Shown: positions 1 through 7,123 of the stretch, one piece after another | How positions within the stretch are numbered: the first letter of the stretch is position 1 | Layout: every line of letters starts with the position of its first letter | Assembly: GCA_016793415.1 (NCBI GenBank) | Contig: JAEUMC010000719.1 | Coordinates: 1-12,895 of the forward strand | Origin: Devosia sp. | Lineage (GTDB): Bacteria; Pseudomonadota; Alphaproteobacteria; Rhizobiales; Devosiaceae | DNA length: 12,895 nt | Direction: 5' to 3' | Notes under the pieces: generated by a model | Databases searched by the model: none | Told to the model about the DNA's origin: nothing | The model's input: only the letters and a program-made list of their open reading frames with translations | Made by a program: the position numbers and the translations under genes

Positions 1-206
1 GCAATCCTGGGCGCCAACCGCTTGCCGATCGCATCGACGTCCTTGGCGGTGACGGCTTGCAGCAGCTCCGTTGCCGCGGCGCGGAGATCGTCGGGGGCCT
101 CGACCGTTTTCGCCGTCGAGACCTTGGGGGGTGTGTAGGCCGGGCCGGCAAGAGCGACGCCGCTCAGCAGGACTGAGGCAACGATGGTTACGACGGCACG
201 GCGCAT
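1..206 (-). CDS. Secreted protein of unknown function, N-terminal part only
   Basis: The gene runs off the left edge; 68 codons are visible. It starts at ATG (204-206 on the plus strand), preceded by a GGAG ribosome binding site about seven bases upstream. The first 20 or so residues form a clear Sec signal peptide: a positive MRR start, a hydrophobic core (VVTIVASVLLSGVALA) and a small-residue cleavage site near ALA-GPA. After cleavage comes a Pro/Thr/Lys linker (YTPPKVSTAKT) and an amphipathic, probably helical stretch (DDLRAAATELLQAVTAKDVDAI). No family is recognisable from this fragment. It lies 66 bp downstream of the asparaginase on the same strand, so it may be co-transcribed with it; the gap holds a GCCGGCCGGC palindrome but no T-tract. 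The export call is firm; the function is unknown. Confidence 0.75.
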   Translation of the reverse strand, partial: MRRAVVTIVASVLLSGVALAGPAYTPPKVSTAKTVEAPDDLRAAATELLQAVTAKDVDAIGKRLAPRI

Positions 207-272
207 GCGAGGTCTCCGAACGGTCTGCTTGATGGATTGGACGCTGCCGGCCGGCAAGTCCTTGGGTCCCGG

Positions 273-1268
273 TCAGGCGGCCCGCATTTCGCCCACTTCG
301 AAGCCGCGCACGTTGCGTACCAACTGGCGGGCGAACTTTTCCAATACGGCGCGTTGGCCGGCATCGGGATCGGCAAAGCGCAGCAGCAGGTTGGCGACCA
401 GGGTTTGGCTCGCCAGCATGTTGCCGTCGTCGATTTTCAGCGCATAGCCCCAGCCCTTGTCGCGGATGGCGCCGCACTGCACGCCTTCAGCGCCGCCCTT
501 CTGCATCACTCGGCCGCCGAACGCTTCCATCACCAGGGTATCGAGATGGCCGGTGCCGGCGACGAGCAGCGGGTGCCTGGTCGCGGCATCGAAGATGCGC
601 GTGGCTGCGCTGCCGAGGTCCGCAGGGAGGCCGGCGCCCGTCGCCATCTTCGCGAAACCGCGGGCGAAGGCCGAAAGCGGCGCGGCCCAGGTGGGGATCG
701 AGCAGCCATCGGTGCCGCAGCGATCCTCGCTCAGCGGCTCGCCGATCACCGTCTCGATGGCCCGGCGCACCGCTACCTGCACCGGGTGACCGCGCGTCAC
801 GTAGTCATGCGTGTCGACGCCCAGGGCACGCGCCACGCTGAGCATACCCGAGTGCTTGCCCGAGCAGTTGTTGTGCAACTGGCTCGGCTCCAGTCCATGG
901 GCGCGCAGCGATTCGCGTGCCCTGCTGTTGCTCGGCTGGTGCGCGCCGCATTCGAGATCGCCGGCACCGAGCCCGATATGCTCAAGGAAATGCGTCACGC
1001 CCTCGACATGCACATCCTCGCCATGGTGCGAGGCGCAGGCCAGCGCCAGTTCCTCGTCGCTCAATCCGAAGCGATCGATGGCGCCTGAAGTGACCATGGC
1101 GAGAGCCTGCATCGACTTGATCGCCGAGCGCGGGAAAACCGGGCGCGAGATATCGCCGGCCGCAGCGACGACATTGCCTTCGGCATCGGAAATCACAAAG
1201 GCACCGCGGTGGCGACTCTCGACGAAGCTGCCGCGCGTCTGTTCGATAAGGATGGGGTTGGCGTCCAA
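273..1268 (-). CDS. Class 3 (Rhizobium etli-type) L-asparaginase, asparaginase II family
   Basis: This 331-residue protein hydrolyses L-asparagine to aspartate and ammonia, probably in the cytoplasm since no signal peptide is seen. It belongs to the asparaginase II family (PF06089), typified by R. etli ReAV, which is unrelated to E. coli-type enzymes. Known ReAV residues occur at identical numbering here: the SxxK pair Ser48-Lys51 (PRSAIKSMQ), Ser80 (CASHHGED), and the zinc ligands Cys135 and Lys138 (NNCSGKHSG) and Cys189 (TDGCSIP). Length fits the family. The start is TTG: an in-frame TGA lies two codons upstream and the next ATG is Met53, inside the active-site motif. A modest GAAGAG lies seven bases before the TTG. 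A terminator-like hairpin with a possible embedded promoter sits 16 bp upstream. The family call is very secure; the exact initiation is less so. Confidence 0.93.
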   Translation of the reverse strand: MDANPILIEQTRGSFVESRHRGAFVISDAEGNVVAAAGDISRPVFPRSAIKSMQALAMVTSGAIDRFGLSDEELALACASHHGEDVHVEGVTHFLEHIGLGAGDLECGAHQPSNSRARESLRAHGLEPSQLHNNCSGKHSGMLSVARALGVDTHDYVTRGHPVQVAVRRAIETVIGEPLSEDRCGTDGCSIPTWAAPLSAFARGFAKMATGAGLPADLGSAATRIFDAATRHPLLVAGTGHLDTLVMEAFGGRVMQKGGAEGVQCGAIRDKGWGYALKIDDGNMLASQTLVANLLLRFADPDAGQRAVLEKFARQLVRNVRGFEVGEMRAA

Positions 1269-1283
1269 AACTCAACTCTTCAG

Positions 1284-1323
1284 AAGAAAAGGCCCGGAGG
1301 TTCCTAGGGAACGCGTCCGGGCC
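1284..1323 (-). terminator. Rho-independent-type terminator after the SH3b-like gene
   Basis: On the minus strand GGCCCGGA pairs with TCCGGGCC (plus 1316-1323 with 1291-1298). A small asymmetric internal loop follows, then a second stem GTTCC/GGAAC with a three-base loop. The hairpin runs straight into TTTTCTTCTG (plus 1281-1290). Position and T-tract fit termination of the upstream SH3b-like gene. It ends only about 16 bp before the asparaginase start, so it could instead be a leader attenuator for that gene. Confidence 0.7.
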
Positions 1324-1333
1324 GTGAAGTCAA
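1304..1333 (-). promoter_or_regulatory. Candidate promoter of the asparaginase gene
   Basis: Read on the minus strand, TTGACT (1333-1328) is followed after 18 bp by CCCTAG (1309-1304), about 36 bp upstream of the TTG start. TTGACT matches the sigma-70 -35 box at five of six positions. CCCTAG resembles the GCTAGG-type elements found 37-42 bp before other starts in this window. The -10 candidate is inside the small palindrome GTTCCCTAGGAAC, which could also be an operator. This is inference from position and sequence only. Confidence 0.35.
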
Positions 1334-1433
1334 TGTTTCGGAGGTCAGTCAAAGGCACGTGTGCATGGGGGTAGTCGAGTCGTCGTAGGAGCCTGCCGCG
1401 CCGTTTGGAGCAACGCGGCGGGAAACTTGGGGA

Positions 1434-1775
1434 TCAGATGTCCCAGTCGTAGGACAGCTTCAGGAACTTGGCGTTCACCCAGCCCTTGGTGTCCTGCTGT
1501 TCGACGAGGCACCAGTCCGAGCCGCCCTGCGGCGCGATGATGCAGCGCTCGACCCAGACCGAGGTCTTGGGCTCGAACTCGCCGATCTTCTGCGAGTAGG
1601 ACGCGGGCCACTTGCGGACGTTGAGGGTATCCCACTTCTTCACACCGACGATGTGGGCGGGGCTCTCGACGTCGTAACCGGCGGCCATGGCCGGCTGGAT
1701 GGCGAAGACGGCGGCGCTGGCGATGATCAGACCGGCGAGGGTCGCGACCAGCAGCTTCTCATGGGATCTGTTCAT
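1434..1775 (-). CDS. Small secreted SH3b-like (bacterial SH3) protein
   Basis: This 113-residue protein has a signal peptide (MNRSHEKLLVATLAGLIIAS..AMA, about residues 1-32) and a mature part of about 80 residues that matches a bacterial SH3 fold. The family-typical pattern is VKKWDTLNVRKWPASYSQKIGEF (45-67), then VWVE, then DWCLVEQQDTKGWVNAKFL (87-105). Cys78 and Cys89 could form a disulphide in the periplasm. Such domains usually bind peptidoglycan or envelope proteins; the partner here is unknown. I place the start at 1775 because an AGGATG ribosome binding site lies before it and the signal peptide begins there. The frame stays open upstream to 1898, but those 41 residues are not signal-like. 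A strong terminator follows the gene, so it is probably monocistronic. Confidence 0.82.
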   Translation of the reverse strand: MNRSHEKLLVATLAGLIIASAAVFAIQPAMAAGYDVESPAHIVGVKKWDTLNVRKWPASYSQKIGEFEPKTSVWVERCIIAPQGGSDWCLVEQQDTKGWVNAKFLKLSYDWDI

Positions 1776-1901
1776 CGGGGCATCCTTTCGGGGGCCAGAG
1801 TTCGTTCTGTTGTCCCGAATATGCCGGCGCCCGATTGAACCCCCACTGAGCCCGCCATTCAGCCGGCATTCATCGGCAAGGCGATGTGACGGCAGCAATG
1901 A

Positions 1902-1934
1902 GGAAGGGGCAGGAACCGTCCGGGTTCCCGCCCC
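1902..1934 (-). terminator. Terminator hairpin after the first small secreted paralogue
   Basis: On the minus strand GGGGC, one mismatch, GGAACC, a five-base loop, GGTTCC and GCCCC form an 11-bp near-perfect stem (plus 1906-1934), followed by TTCCTCATT. It starts 25 bp after the TAG of the gene ending at 1959. The T-tract is weak, so termination may be incomplete, but the hairpin itself is clear. Confidence 0.6.
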
Positions 1935-1958
1935 TGCGCCAGATCAACCCAAATGGGC

Positions 1959-2327
1959 CTAGCGGTGCACGTAGAGAGTGACCGTATCCTCGCCCATCAT
2001 CTTGATCGCGTAGACGTCAGCCGGGGTGTAGCCCTTCTGACGCAAGGCACGAACCATTGCCTCGTTGTCGGCTATCGCGGCGCGCCGGCCGGCGGCGTTG
2101 CCCTCTGCGGGCAGTATTGAATGGTTGGCGCAGTATTCCGTCACCCAGACGCGCTGCGGATCGACCACGGCCGCGAGTTCCGCCGGATCGATGCGGTTGA
2201 GCCCACCCAGGTGATCCTGGCAGACGTCGTCGTCGTTCTCGATCGGCAAGGCGGTGGCGAAAACGGTGGGGATGGTAGCAGCGCCCAGGCCGATGGCAAG
2301 CAGGGCAGCCAGCAGGACTCTCGACAT
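1959..2327 (-). CDS. Small secreted protein, paralogue of the gene at 2425-2826
   Basis: This 122-residue protein has a signal peptide (MSRVLLAALLAIGLGAATIPTVFATA, about 1-26) and a mature domain of about 95 residues. The mature domain aligns along its length with the neighbouring product: C-x-D-x-LG-x-L-x-R-x-x-PAE, then RVW(V/I)TE(Y/F)C, GNAA, AI-x-x-N and DVYA(I/V)KMMG(E/D)DT-x-x-LYVH at the C-terminus. Cys36 and Cys66 are 30 residues apart, exactly as in the paralogue, suggesting one conserved disulphide. I chose the ATG at 2327 because an AGGAG lies eight bases upstream and the signal peptide starts there; an earlier in-frame ATG at 2363 would add 12 residues without a comparable site. 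I do not recognise the family; a periplasmic protein is the safe reading. Hairpins flank the gene on both sides. Confidence 0.82.
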   Translation of the reverse strand: MSRVLLAALLAIGLGAATIPTVFATALPIENDDDVCQDHLGGLNRIDPAELAAVVDPQRVWVTEYCANHSILPAEGNAAGRRAAIADNEAMVRALRQKGYTPADVYAIKMMGEDTVTLYVHR

Positions 2328-2370
2328 TTCGGTTTCTCCTTCAAACCGGCGCGGGCAACACAAATGCCAA

Positions 2371-2401
2371 ACGCCGGGCGGCCTCGCGGCCGATCCGGCG
2401 T
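2371..2401 (-). terminator. GC-rich hairpin between the two paralogues
   Basis: ACGCCGG (2371-2377) pairs with CCGGCGT (2395-2401), with an inner GGCC/GGCC pairing. It lies 24 bp after the stop of the gene at 2425 and 44 bp before the next start. The following sequence on the minus strand, TTGGCATTTG, is only moderately T-rich. It may separate the two genes or simply reduce read-through. Confidence 0.45.
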
Positions 2402-2424
2402 CAGTTTAGCACCAAGGGGTTGGA

Positions 2425-2826
2425 TCAGCGTCCGAAATTGTGGACGTAGAGGTTGATGGTATCGTCGCCCATCATCTTGACCGCGTAGACGTCATCGGCA
2501 TGGAAGCCGCGCTCGGTCAGCACGTCGGTGAGCACGTCGTTCTTGGCGATGGCGGTGCGGAGGTAAGCCGCGTTGCCGTCGGAGCGCATCAAGGTCTCGT
2601 GGGTGCAGAACTCGGTGATCCAGACGCGGTAATGGCTGTCGACGCCGAGCACCTCGGCAGGCAGAACGCGCTTCAAGACGCCGAGTTGATCGCCGCAATT
2701 GGGTTCGGGCGTCGACGGCTGGTCGCCGCAGTAATTGGCCGTACACCTCTGGGCATTGGCGGGAAGAGCAGAGAACGAAGTCAGCATGGCAACCGCAAAT
2801 GTTGCGGCGAGAGCGAGCTTGGTCAT
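2425..2826 (-). CDS. Small secreted cysteine-containing protein, tandem paralogue
   Basis: This 133-residue protein has a signal peptide (MTKLALAATFAVAMLTSFSALPANA, cleaved near residue 25) and a mature domain with Cys28, Cys33, Cys44 and Cys74. Cys44 and Cys74 match the only two cysteines of the paralogue at 1959-2327. The extra pair Cys28/Cys33 (QRCTANYCGD) lies in an N-terminal insertion absent from it. The shared core is GDQLGVLKRVLPAEV, RVWITEFC, GNAAYLRTAIAKN and DDVYAVKMMGDDTINLYVH. The ATG at 2826 has an AGGAG seven bases upstream. The gene faces away from the epimerase at 3040, so its promoter must lie in the 213-bp divergent gap. I recognise no named family. Export and paralogy are clear; function is unknown. 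Confidence 0.83.
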   Translation of the reverse strand: MTKLALAATFAVAMLTSFSALPANAQRCTANYCGDQPSTPEPNCGDQLGVLKRVLPAEVLGVDSHYRVWITEFCTHETLMRSDGNAAYLRTAIAKNDVLTDVLTERGFHADDVYAVKMMGDDTINLYVHNFGR

Positions 2827-3039
2827 TTCAGTCTCCTGATCTGAGACGGCGGGGGAAACCGCGCGTCGTGGTCATTTCCAAATCGGGGGGATCGCGATGA
2901 AGCAATCCGCCTCCTGACGCTGGAGAAGAGACTGCGCCATCGGCTTTGAACCGGCACTGACGAGTGCGTTCAGGCTCGTGACAGAATGGCCCCGAGCCGT
3001 GCTAGGCTTTTGTGCAAATCAGTTCGGGAGGACGACGAG
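2827..3039. other. Divergent intergenic region
   Basis: These 213 bp separate the secreted-protein gene (minus) from the epimerase (plus) and must hold both promoters. On the plus side a candidate is marked at 2978-3008. On the minus side I find no convincing hexamer pair. No open frame with a ribosome binding site or family-like content is visible here. Confidence 0.5.
2978..3008 (+). promoter_or_regulatory. Candidate promoter of the epimerase gene
   Basis: GTGACA (2978-2983, five of six matches to the -35 consensus) is followed after 17 bp by GCTAGGCT (3001-3008). The octamer starts 39 bp upstream of the ATG and recurs in variant form before yejB, yejA and hutU. A GGGAGGA ribosome binding site follows at about 3026-3032. 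The call is inferential. Confidence 0.45.
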
Positions 3040-3897
3040 ATGGCCAAGGTTCTGGTGACGGGCGGCAGCGGCAAGCTCGGGCGGGCAGTGCTGAAGGACC
3101 TGGTGACCAACGGCTATTCGGTGCTCAATGTCGACCAGACGTTGCCGAAGGATCCGATCTGCCCAACGGTGCGCATCGACCTCACCGATTTCGGCCAGGT
3201 GGCGCAGGCGATCCTCGGCGGCGTCGACGAGCGGCGCGGCCCGTTCGATGCGGTGGTGCATCTCGCCGCCATCCCGGCGCCGGGCCTGTTCGCCAACAGC
3301 CGCACCGTCGCGAACAATGTGCCCACCAGCTATAACGTGTTCGAGGCGTGCCGGCTCGCCGGGGTCAAGAACGTCGTGTTTGCCTCGAGCGAGACCGTGC
3401 TCGGCCTGCCCTTCGAAACGCCGCCGCCCTACGTGCCTGTCGACGAGGAGTATTTCCCGCGACCCGAGACGGCCTATTCGCTCGGCAAACTGCTCGACGA
3501 GACGATGGCGGCGCAGTTCTGCCGCTGGGATCCGGAGCTGAAAATCGTCGGATTGCGCTTCTCCAACGTCATGGATGTCGAAGACTACAAGGCATTCCCG
3601 GCCTTTGACGCCGACCCCAAGCTCAGGAAATGGAACCTCTGGGGCTATATCGATGCGCGCGACGGGGCGCAGGCGGTACGCCGCGGCATCGAGGCCGAGT
3701 TCAAGGGGTTCGAGGCCTTCATCATCGCCAACCAGGACACGGTAATGAGCCGCTCCAACATGTCGCTGATGGCGGAAGTGTTTCCCAAGGTGACGCACAA
3801 GCGCGAGCTCAGCCAGAACGGCACGCTGCTGTCGATCGACAAGGCGCGGCGCATGCTCGACTACAACCCGCAGCATAGCTGGCGGAACCACGTCTGA
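3040..3897 (+). CDS. NAD(P)-dependent epimerase/dehydratase (extended SDR)
   Basis: This 285-residue extended short-chain dehydrogenase/reductase acts on a sugar or sugar acid, probably nucleotide-linked or a free aldose/uronate. The N-terminal Rossmann motif is GGSGKLG (8-14). An acidic residue at the end of the second strand (Asp32, NVDQ) favours NAD over NADP. The motif HLAA is at 74-77, a catalytic Ser is in FASSET (116-117), and the YxxxK pair is Tyr146/Lys150 (AYSLGK). Length and layout resemble the uronate dehydrogenase / L-arabinose dehydrogenase-like branch, but the substrate cannot be read from sequence. The start at 3040 follows a strong GGGAGGA site; the frame extends 18 codons upstream without a signal. 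The stop overlaps the next ATG (TGATG), so both genes should be coupled in translation. Confidence 0.88.
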   Translation: MAKVLVTGGSGKLGRAVLKDLVTNGYSVLNVDQTLPKDPICPTVRIDLTDFGQVAQAILGGVDERRGPFDAVVHLAAIPAPGLFANSRTVANNVPTSYNVFEACRLAGVKNVVFASSETVLGLPFETPPPYVPVDEEYFPRPETAYSLGKLLDETMAAQFCRWDPELKIVGLRFSNVMDVEDYKAFPAFDADPKLRKWNLWGYIDARDGAQAVRRGIEAEFKGFEAFIIANQDTVMSRSNMSLMAEVFPKVTHKRELSQNGTLLSIDKARRMLDYNPQHSWRNHV

Positions 3898-4751
3898 TGG
3901 CCATCCGACTTGGTGGTCACGGCCTGCCGATCGGCAGCGACGACCCTTATGCCTTCGCCCGCGCGCATCGCGAGTTCGGCTATGGGGCGGCCTATGTGCC
4001 GGAGGTGAGGCTCGACGATCGCGACCGGCTGGTGGCGATCGAGCAGGCTTTTGCCGCAGCGAACGTGGTGCTGGCCGAGATCGGCATCTGGCGCAATCTG
4101 GTCTCGCCCGATGAGGCGGTGCGCAAGGCCAACCTCGCCTACGCCGTCGAGCGCCTCGCCATCGCCGATGCGGTCGGCGCCGGCTGCGCTGTCAGCTATA
4201 TCGGCTCGTTCCGCGCCGGCACCGACTACGCGCCCGCCGCCGAGAACATGGGGCCGGAAGCGTTCGACGCCTGCGTCGAGACCGTGCGCTATCTGCTCGA
4301 CACCGTGAAGCCGACCCGCGCGAAGTTCGCGCTCGAAATGATGCAGTATTCGCTGCCCGACAGCGTCGACAGCTATGTCGAACTGATCAATGCCATCGAC
4401 CGGCCGATGTTCGGGGCGCATTTCGACCCGGTGAACATCATCATGACGCCGCGGGTCTATTTCGATAACGGGGCGCTGATCCGAGAGTGTTTCGACAAGC
4501 TGGGCCACTGGGTGGTGTCGTGCCACGCCAAGGATATCAAGCTGCACCACCAGGCGGCCCTGCATCTCGACGAAGTGTAGATCGGCGAGGGCGTGCTCGA
4601 CTATCGCACATACCTCGGCGAACTGAACCGGCTGCCACGCGAGGTGCCGCTGATGCTCGAACATCTCAAGGGCGAAGAGTACGCGGTGGCGCGCGACCGT
4701 ATTTTCGCGGTCGGTGACGCCATAAGCGTCGATTTCGCGGTGCGCCCGTGA
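3897..4751 (+). pseudogene. Sugar phosphate isomerase/epimerase-like TIM barrel, interrupted by an in-frame amber codon
   Basis: The reading frame from ATG 3897 covers 284 codons to TGA at 4749-4751, but codon 228 (4578-4580) is TAG. The 227-residue upstream part matches the xylose isomerase-like TIM-barrel family (PF01261). Three of the usual four metal ligands are visible: Glu147 (KFALEMM), Asp177 (GAHFDPVN) and His210 (SCHAKDIK). The frame after the stop continues without shift as IGEGVLDYRTYLGELNRL and then PLMLEHL, where Glu255 is the expected fourth ligand. So the short product would lack a metal ligand and the last barrel strands, and is probably inactive. Without the stop the gene would be ordinary, 284 residues, and coupled to the epimerase. 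One base change (for example CAG to TAG) explains it; a sequencing error or stop read-through are alternatives. If read literally, the coding part is 3897-4580. Confidence 0.8.
4578..4580 (+). other. In-frame amber (TAG) inside the TIM-barrel gene
   Basis: The sequence around it reads GAC GAA GTG TAG ATC GGC GAG. Family members usually have an acidic-hydrophobic stretch followed by a GEG or GQG turn here, so translation on both sides is normal. No frameshift or deletion is seen. No hairpin marking a selenocysteine or programmed read-through site is evident just downstream. Confidence 0.9.
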
Positions 4752-4799
4752 CATTCACTCCTTGGTGATTTGCCGCATTCCGGCCCACAGTGCTGCGTT

Positions 4800-4807
4800 G
4801 CTAGCCT
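4800..4807 (+). promoter_or_regulatory. Candidate -10 element before yejB
   Basis: GCTAGCCT lies 37 bp upstream of the TTG start of yejB, matching the position and sequence of the elements before the epimerase and yejA. No good -35 box is found at normal spacing; TTGCCG at 4770-4775 is too far upstream. If this is not a promoter, the yej genes would be read from the epimerase operon across an 85-bp gap. Confidence 0.3.
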
Positions 4808-4836
4808 GAACCGACTACGGACGACTGGAGCCGCCA

Positions 4837-5949
4837 TTGGGCGCCTACATCCTGAGACGCCTGCTGCTGATGATCCCGACGCTGCTCGGGATCATGATCG
4901 TCTCCTTCATCATCGTGCAGTTCGCGCCGGGCGGCCCGGTTGAGCAGGTCATCGCGCAGATGTCCGGGCAGAACATCAGCTCGACCGAGCGCATCACCGG
5001 CAGCCAGCAGGGCGACTTCGCCGGCCAGGAAACCGGGAAGGCCAGAGACACGGCCGACGTCAACTCCACCTATCGCGGGGCACGCGGGCTTCGCCCGGAA
5101 ATCCTCGAGCGGATCGAGAAGCAGTTCGGCTTCGACAAGCCGCCGGTGGAGCGCTTTTTCACCATGATGTGGAACTACCTGCGCTTCGATTTCGGCAACA
5201 GCTACTTCCGTGACATCTCGGTGGTCGACCTGATCAAGGAGAAGCTGCCGGTCTCGATCACGCTGGGGCTGTGGATGACGCTGCTCGGCTATGGCGTGTC
5301 GATCCCGCTCGGCATCGCCAAGGCGCTGCGCGACGGCTCGCGCTTCGACATCTGGACCTCGTCGATCGTCATCATCGGCTACGCGCTGCCCGGTTTCCTC
5401 ATCGCCGTGCTGCTGATCGTGTTGTTCGCCGGCGGCAGCTTCTGGAACATCTTCCCGCTGCGCGGCCTGGTGTCGGAGAATTTCGCGAGCCTGCCCTGGT
5501 ACAGCCAGGTGCTCGACTACCTCTGGCACATCACGTTGCCGATCATTGCGATGGCGGTCGGCGGCTTCGCCACGGTGACGCTGCTCACCAAGAACTCGTT
5601 CCTCGAGGAAATCCGCAAGCAGTATGTCACTACCGCGCGCGCCAAGGGGCTCAACGACCGGCAGGTGCTGTACCGGCATGTGTTCCGCAACGCCATGCTG
5701 CTGGTCATTGCCAGCTTCCCGGCGGCATTCATCTCGGCATTCTTTGGAGGCTCGCTGCTGATCGAGACGATCTTCTCGCTCGATGGCCTCGGTCTGCTCG
5801 GCTTCCAGTCGGTGCTCAACCGCGACTACTCGGTGGTATTCGCCACACTCTACGTCTTCTCGTTGCTCGGCCTCATCATCGGGCTCGTCTCCGACCTCAT
5901 GTACATGTGGATCGATCCGCGCATCGATTTCGAAAGTCGGGAAGTCTGA
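4837..5949 (+). CDS. yejB: Oligopeptide / microcin C-type ABC transporter permease YejB
   Basis: This 370-residue inner-membrane permease pairs with YejE to form the channel of the Yej importer. The sequence closely follows E. coli YejB from its first residues: [24 protein letters not shown] forms the first membrane segment, then [34 protein letters not shown] (98-122) follows a soluble loop (about 45-90). The binding-protein-dependent permease domain spans about 135-360. The coupling-helix EAA-type motif is [23 protein letters not shown] (266-288). The protein ends [11 protein letters not shown]. The start is TTG at 4837, preceded by GGAG six bases upstream; it gives exactly the conserved MGAY start. 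The stop overlaps the yejE ATG (TGATG). Nothing suggests damage. Confidence 0.95.
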   Translation: MGAYILRRLLLMIPTLLGIMIVSFIIVQFAPGGPVEQVIAQMSGQNISSTERITGSQQGDFAGQETGKARDTADVNSTYRGARGLRPEILERIEKQFGFDKPPVERFFTMMWNYLRFDFGNSYFRDISVVDLIKEKLPVSITLGLWMTLLGYGVSIPLGIAKALRDGSRFDIWTSSIVIIGYALPGFLIAVLLIVLFAGGSFWNIFPLRGLVSENFASLPWYSQVLDYLWHITLPIIAMAVGGFATVTLLTKNSFLEEIRKQYVTTARAKGLNDRQVLYRHVFRNAMLLVIASFPAAFISAFFGGSLLIETIFSLDGLGLLGFQSVLNRDYSVVFATLYVFSLLGLIIGLVSDLMYMWIDPRIDFESREV

Positions 5950-7123
5950 TGCACGCGACCCTCACGGGCTTCCGCTCTCCCCTTCTCACCTTTGCGCCTG
6001 CCGACCAGGCCCGCTCGGCGCCGCTGCTGTCACCGATCAATCAGCGTCGGCTCAAGGTGTTCAACGCCAATCGGCGGGGGGTGTGGTCGCTGTGGATCTT
6101 CCTCGTCCTGTTCATTCTCACCATGTTCGCCGAGCTGATCGCCAACGATCGGCCGCTGGTGGTGAGCTACAAGGGCGAGACGCTGTTTCCGGTGGTCATC
6201 TCCTATCCTGAAAGCAAGTTCGGCGGCTTCCTCGCTGAAACGATCTATCGTGACCCCTTCATCGCCGACGAGATCAACGCCAATGGCTGGATGGTCTGGC
6301 CGCCGATCCGCTATTCCTTCGGTACGGTCGATGAGTCCCTCAGCGGCCCTGCTCCATCCAAGCCGTCCTGGCTGCAGACCATCGAGGAGCGTTGCGCCGC
6401 CTATCCGGCCGGCGTTGCCGATCCGTCCTGCACCATCGGCAACTTCCACTGGCTCGGGACCGACGACCAGGGCCGGGACGTGCTGGCGCGGTTGATCTAC
6501 GGCTTCCGCATCTCGGTGCTGTTCGGCCTCGTTCTCACCGTGCTTTCGTCGATCATCGGCATCGGCGCCGGGGCCCTGCAGGGGTATCTCGGCGGCTGGG
6601 TCGACCTGATCGCCCAGCGCGTCATCGAAGTATGGAGCTCGGTCCCCTCGCTGTACCTGCTGCTGATCATCTCCAGCATCATCGCGCCCAGCTTCTGGGT
6701 ACTGCTCGGCATCCTCTTGCTGTTCTCGTGGACGGCGCTGGTCGGCATCGTGCGGGCCGAGTTCCTGCGGGCCCGCAACTTCGAATACGTCGCTGCCGCC
6801 CGGGCGCTCGGCGTCTCGAACTTCAAGATCATGATCGGGCACCTGTTGCCCAATGCGATGGTTGCGACACTCACCTTCATGCCGTTCATCCTTGCCGGTT
6901 CGGTCACCACGCTGACGGCCCTCGACTTCCTCGGCTTCGGACTGCCGGTCGGCTCGCCGTCGCTGGGCGAGCTCTTGGCGCAGGGCAAGGACAACCTCTC
7001 CGCCTGGTGGCTCGGCATCACCGGCTTCTTTACCGTGTCGCTGATCCTCACCCTGCTGGTCTTCATCGGCGAAGGGGTGCGCGACGCGTTCGACCCGCGC
7101 AAGACCTTCGCGGGAACACGCTC

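Noticed and set aside
237..1088. Long plus-strand open frame of 283 residues opposite the asparaginase
   Set aside because: The opposite strand encodes a protein with all ReAV active-site residues; the plus frame is low-complexity, Ala/Arg/His-rich and has no family-like motif.
3019..3891. 290-residue minus-strand open frame opposite the epimerase
   Set aside because: The plus strand has the Rossmann and YxxxK motifs; the minus frame has biased composition only.
4578..4580. Pyrrolysine or other programmed recoding of TAG
   Set aside because: Pyrrolysine use is not expected in this type of bacterium, the position is not known to need a special residue in this family, and no recoding structure is seen; point mutation or error is simpler.
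4581..4751. Separate small gene after the amber codon
   Set aside because: No start codon with a ribosome binding site; the residues continue the TIM-barrel family pattern in the same frame.
5271..5948. Upstream extension of the yejE frame by 226 codons
   Set aside because: It is the out-of-frame shadow of yejB; the ATG at 5949 overlaps the yejB stop and begins the YejE-like sequence.
6392..7123. Upstream extension of the yejF frame by 244 codons
   Set aside because: Arg/Pro/His-rich shadow of yejE; the ATG at 7124 overlaps the yejE stop and the ATPase begins there.
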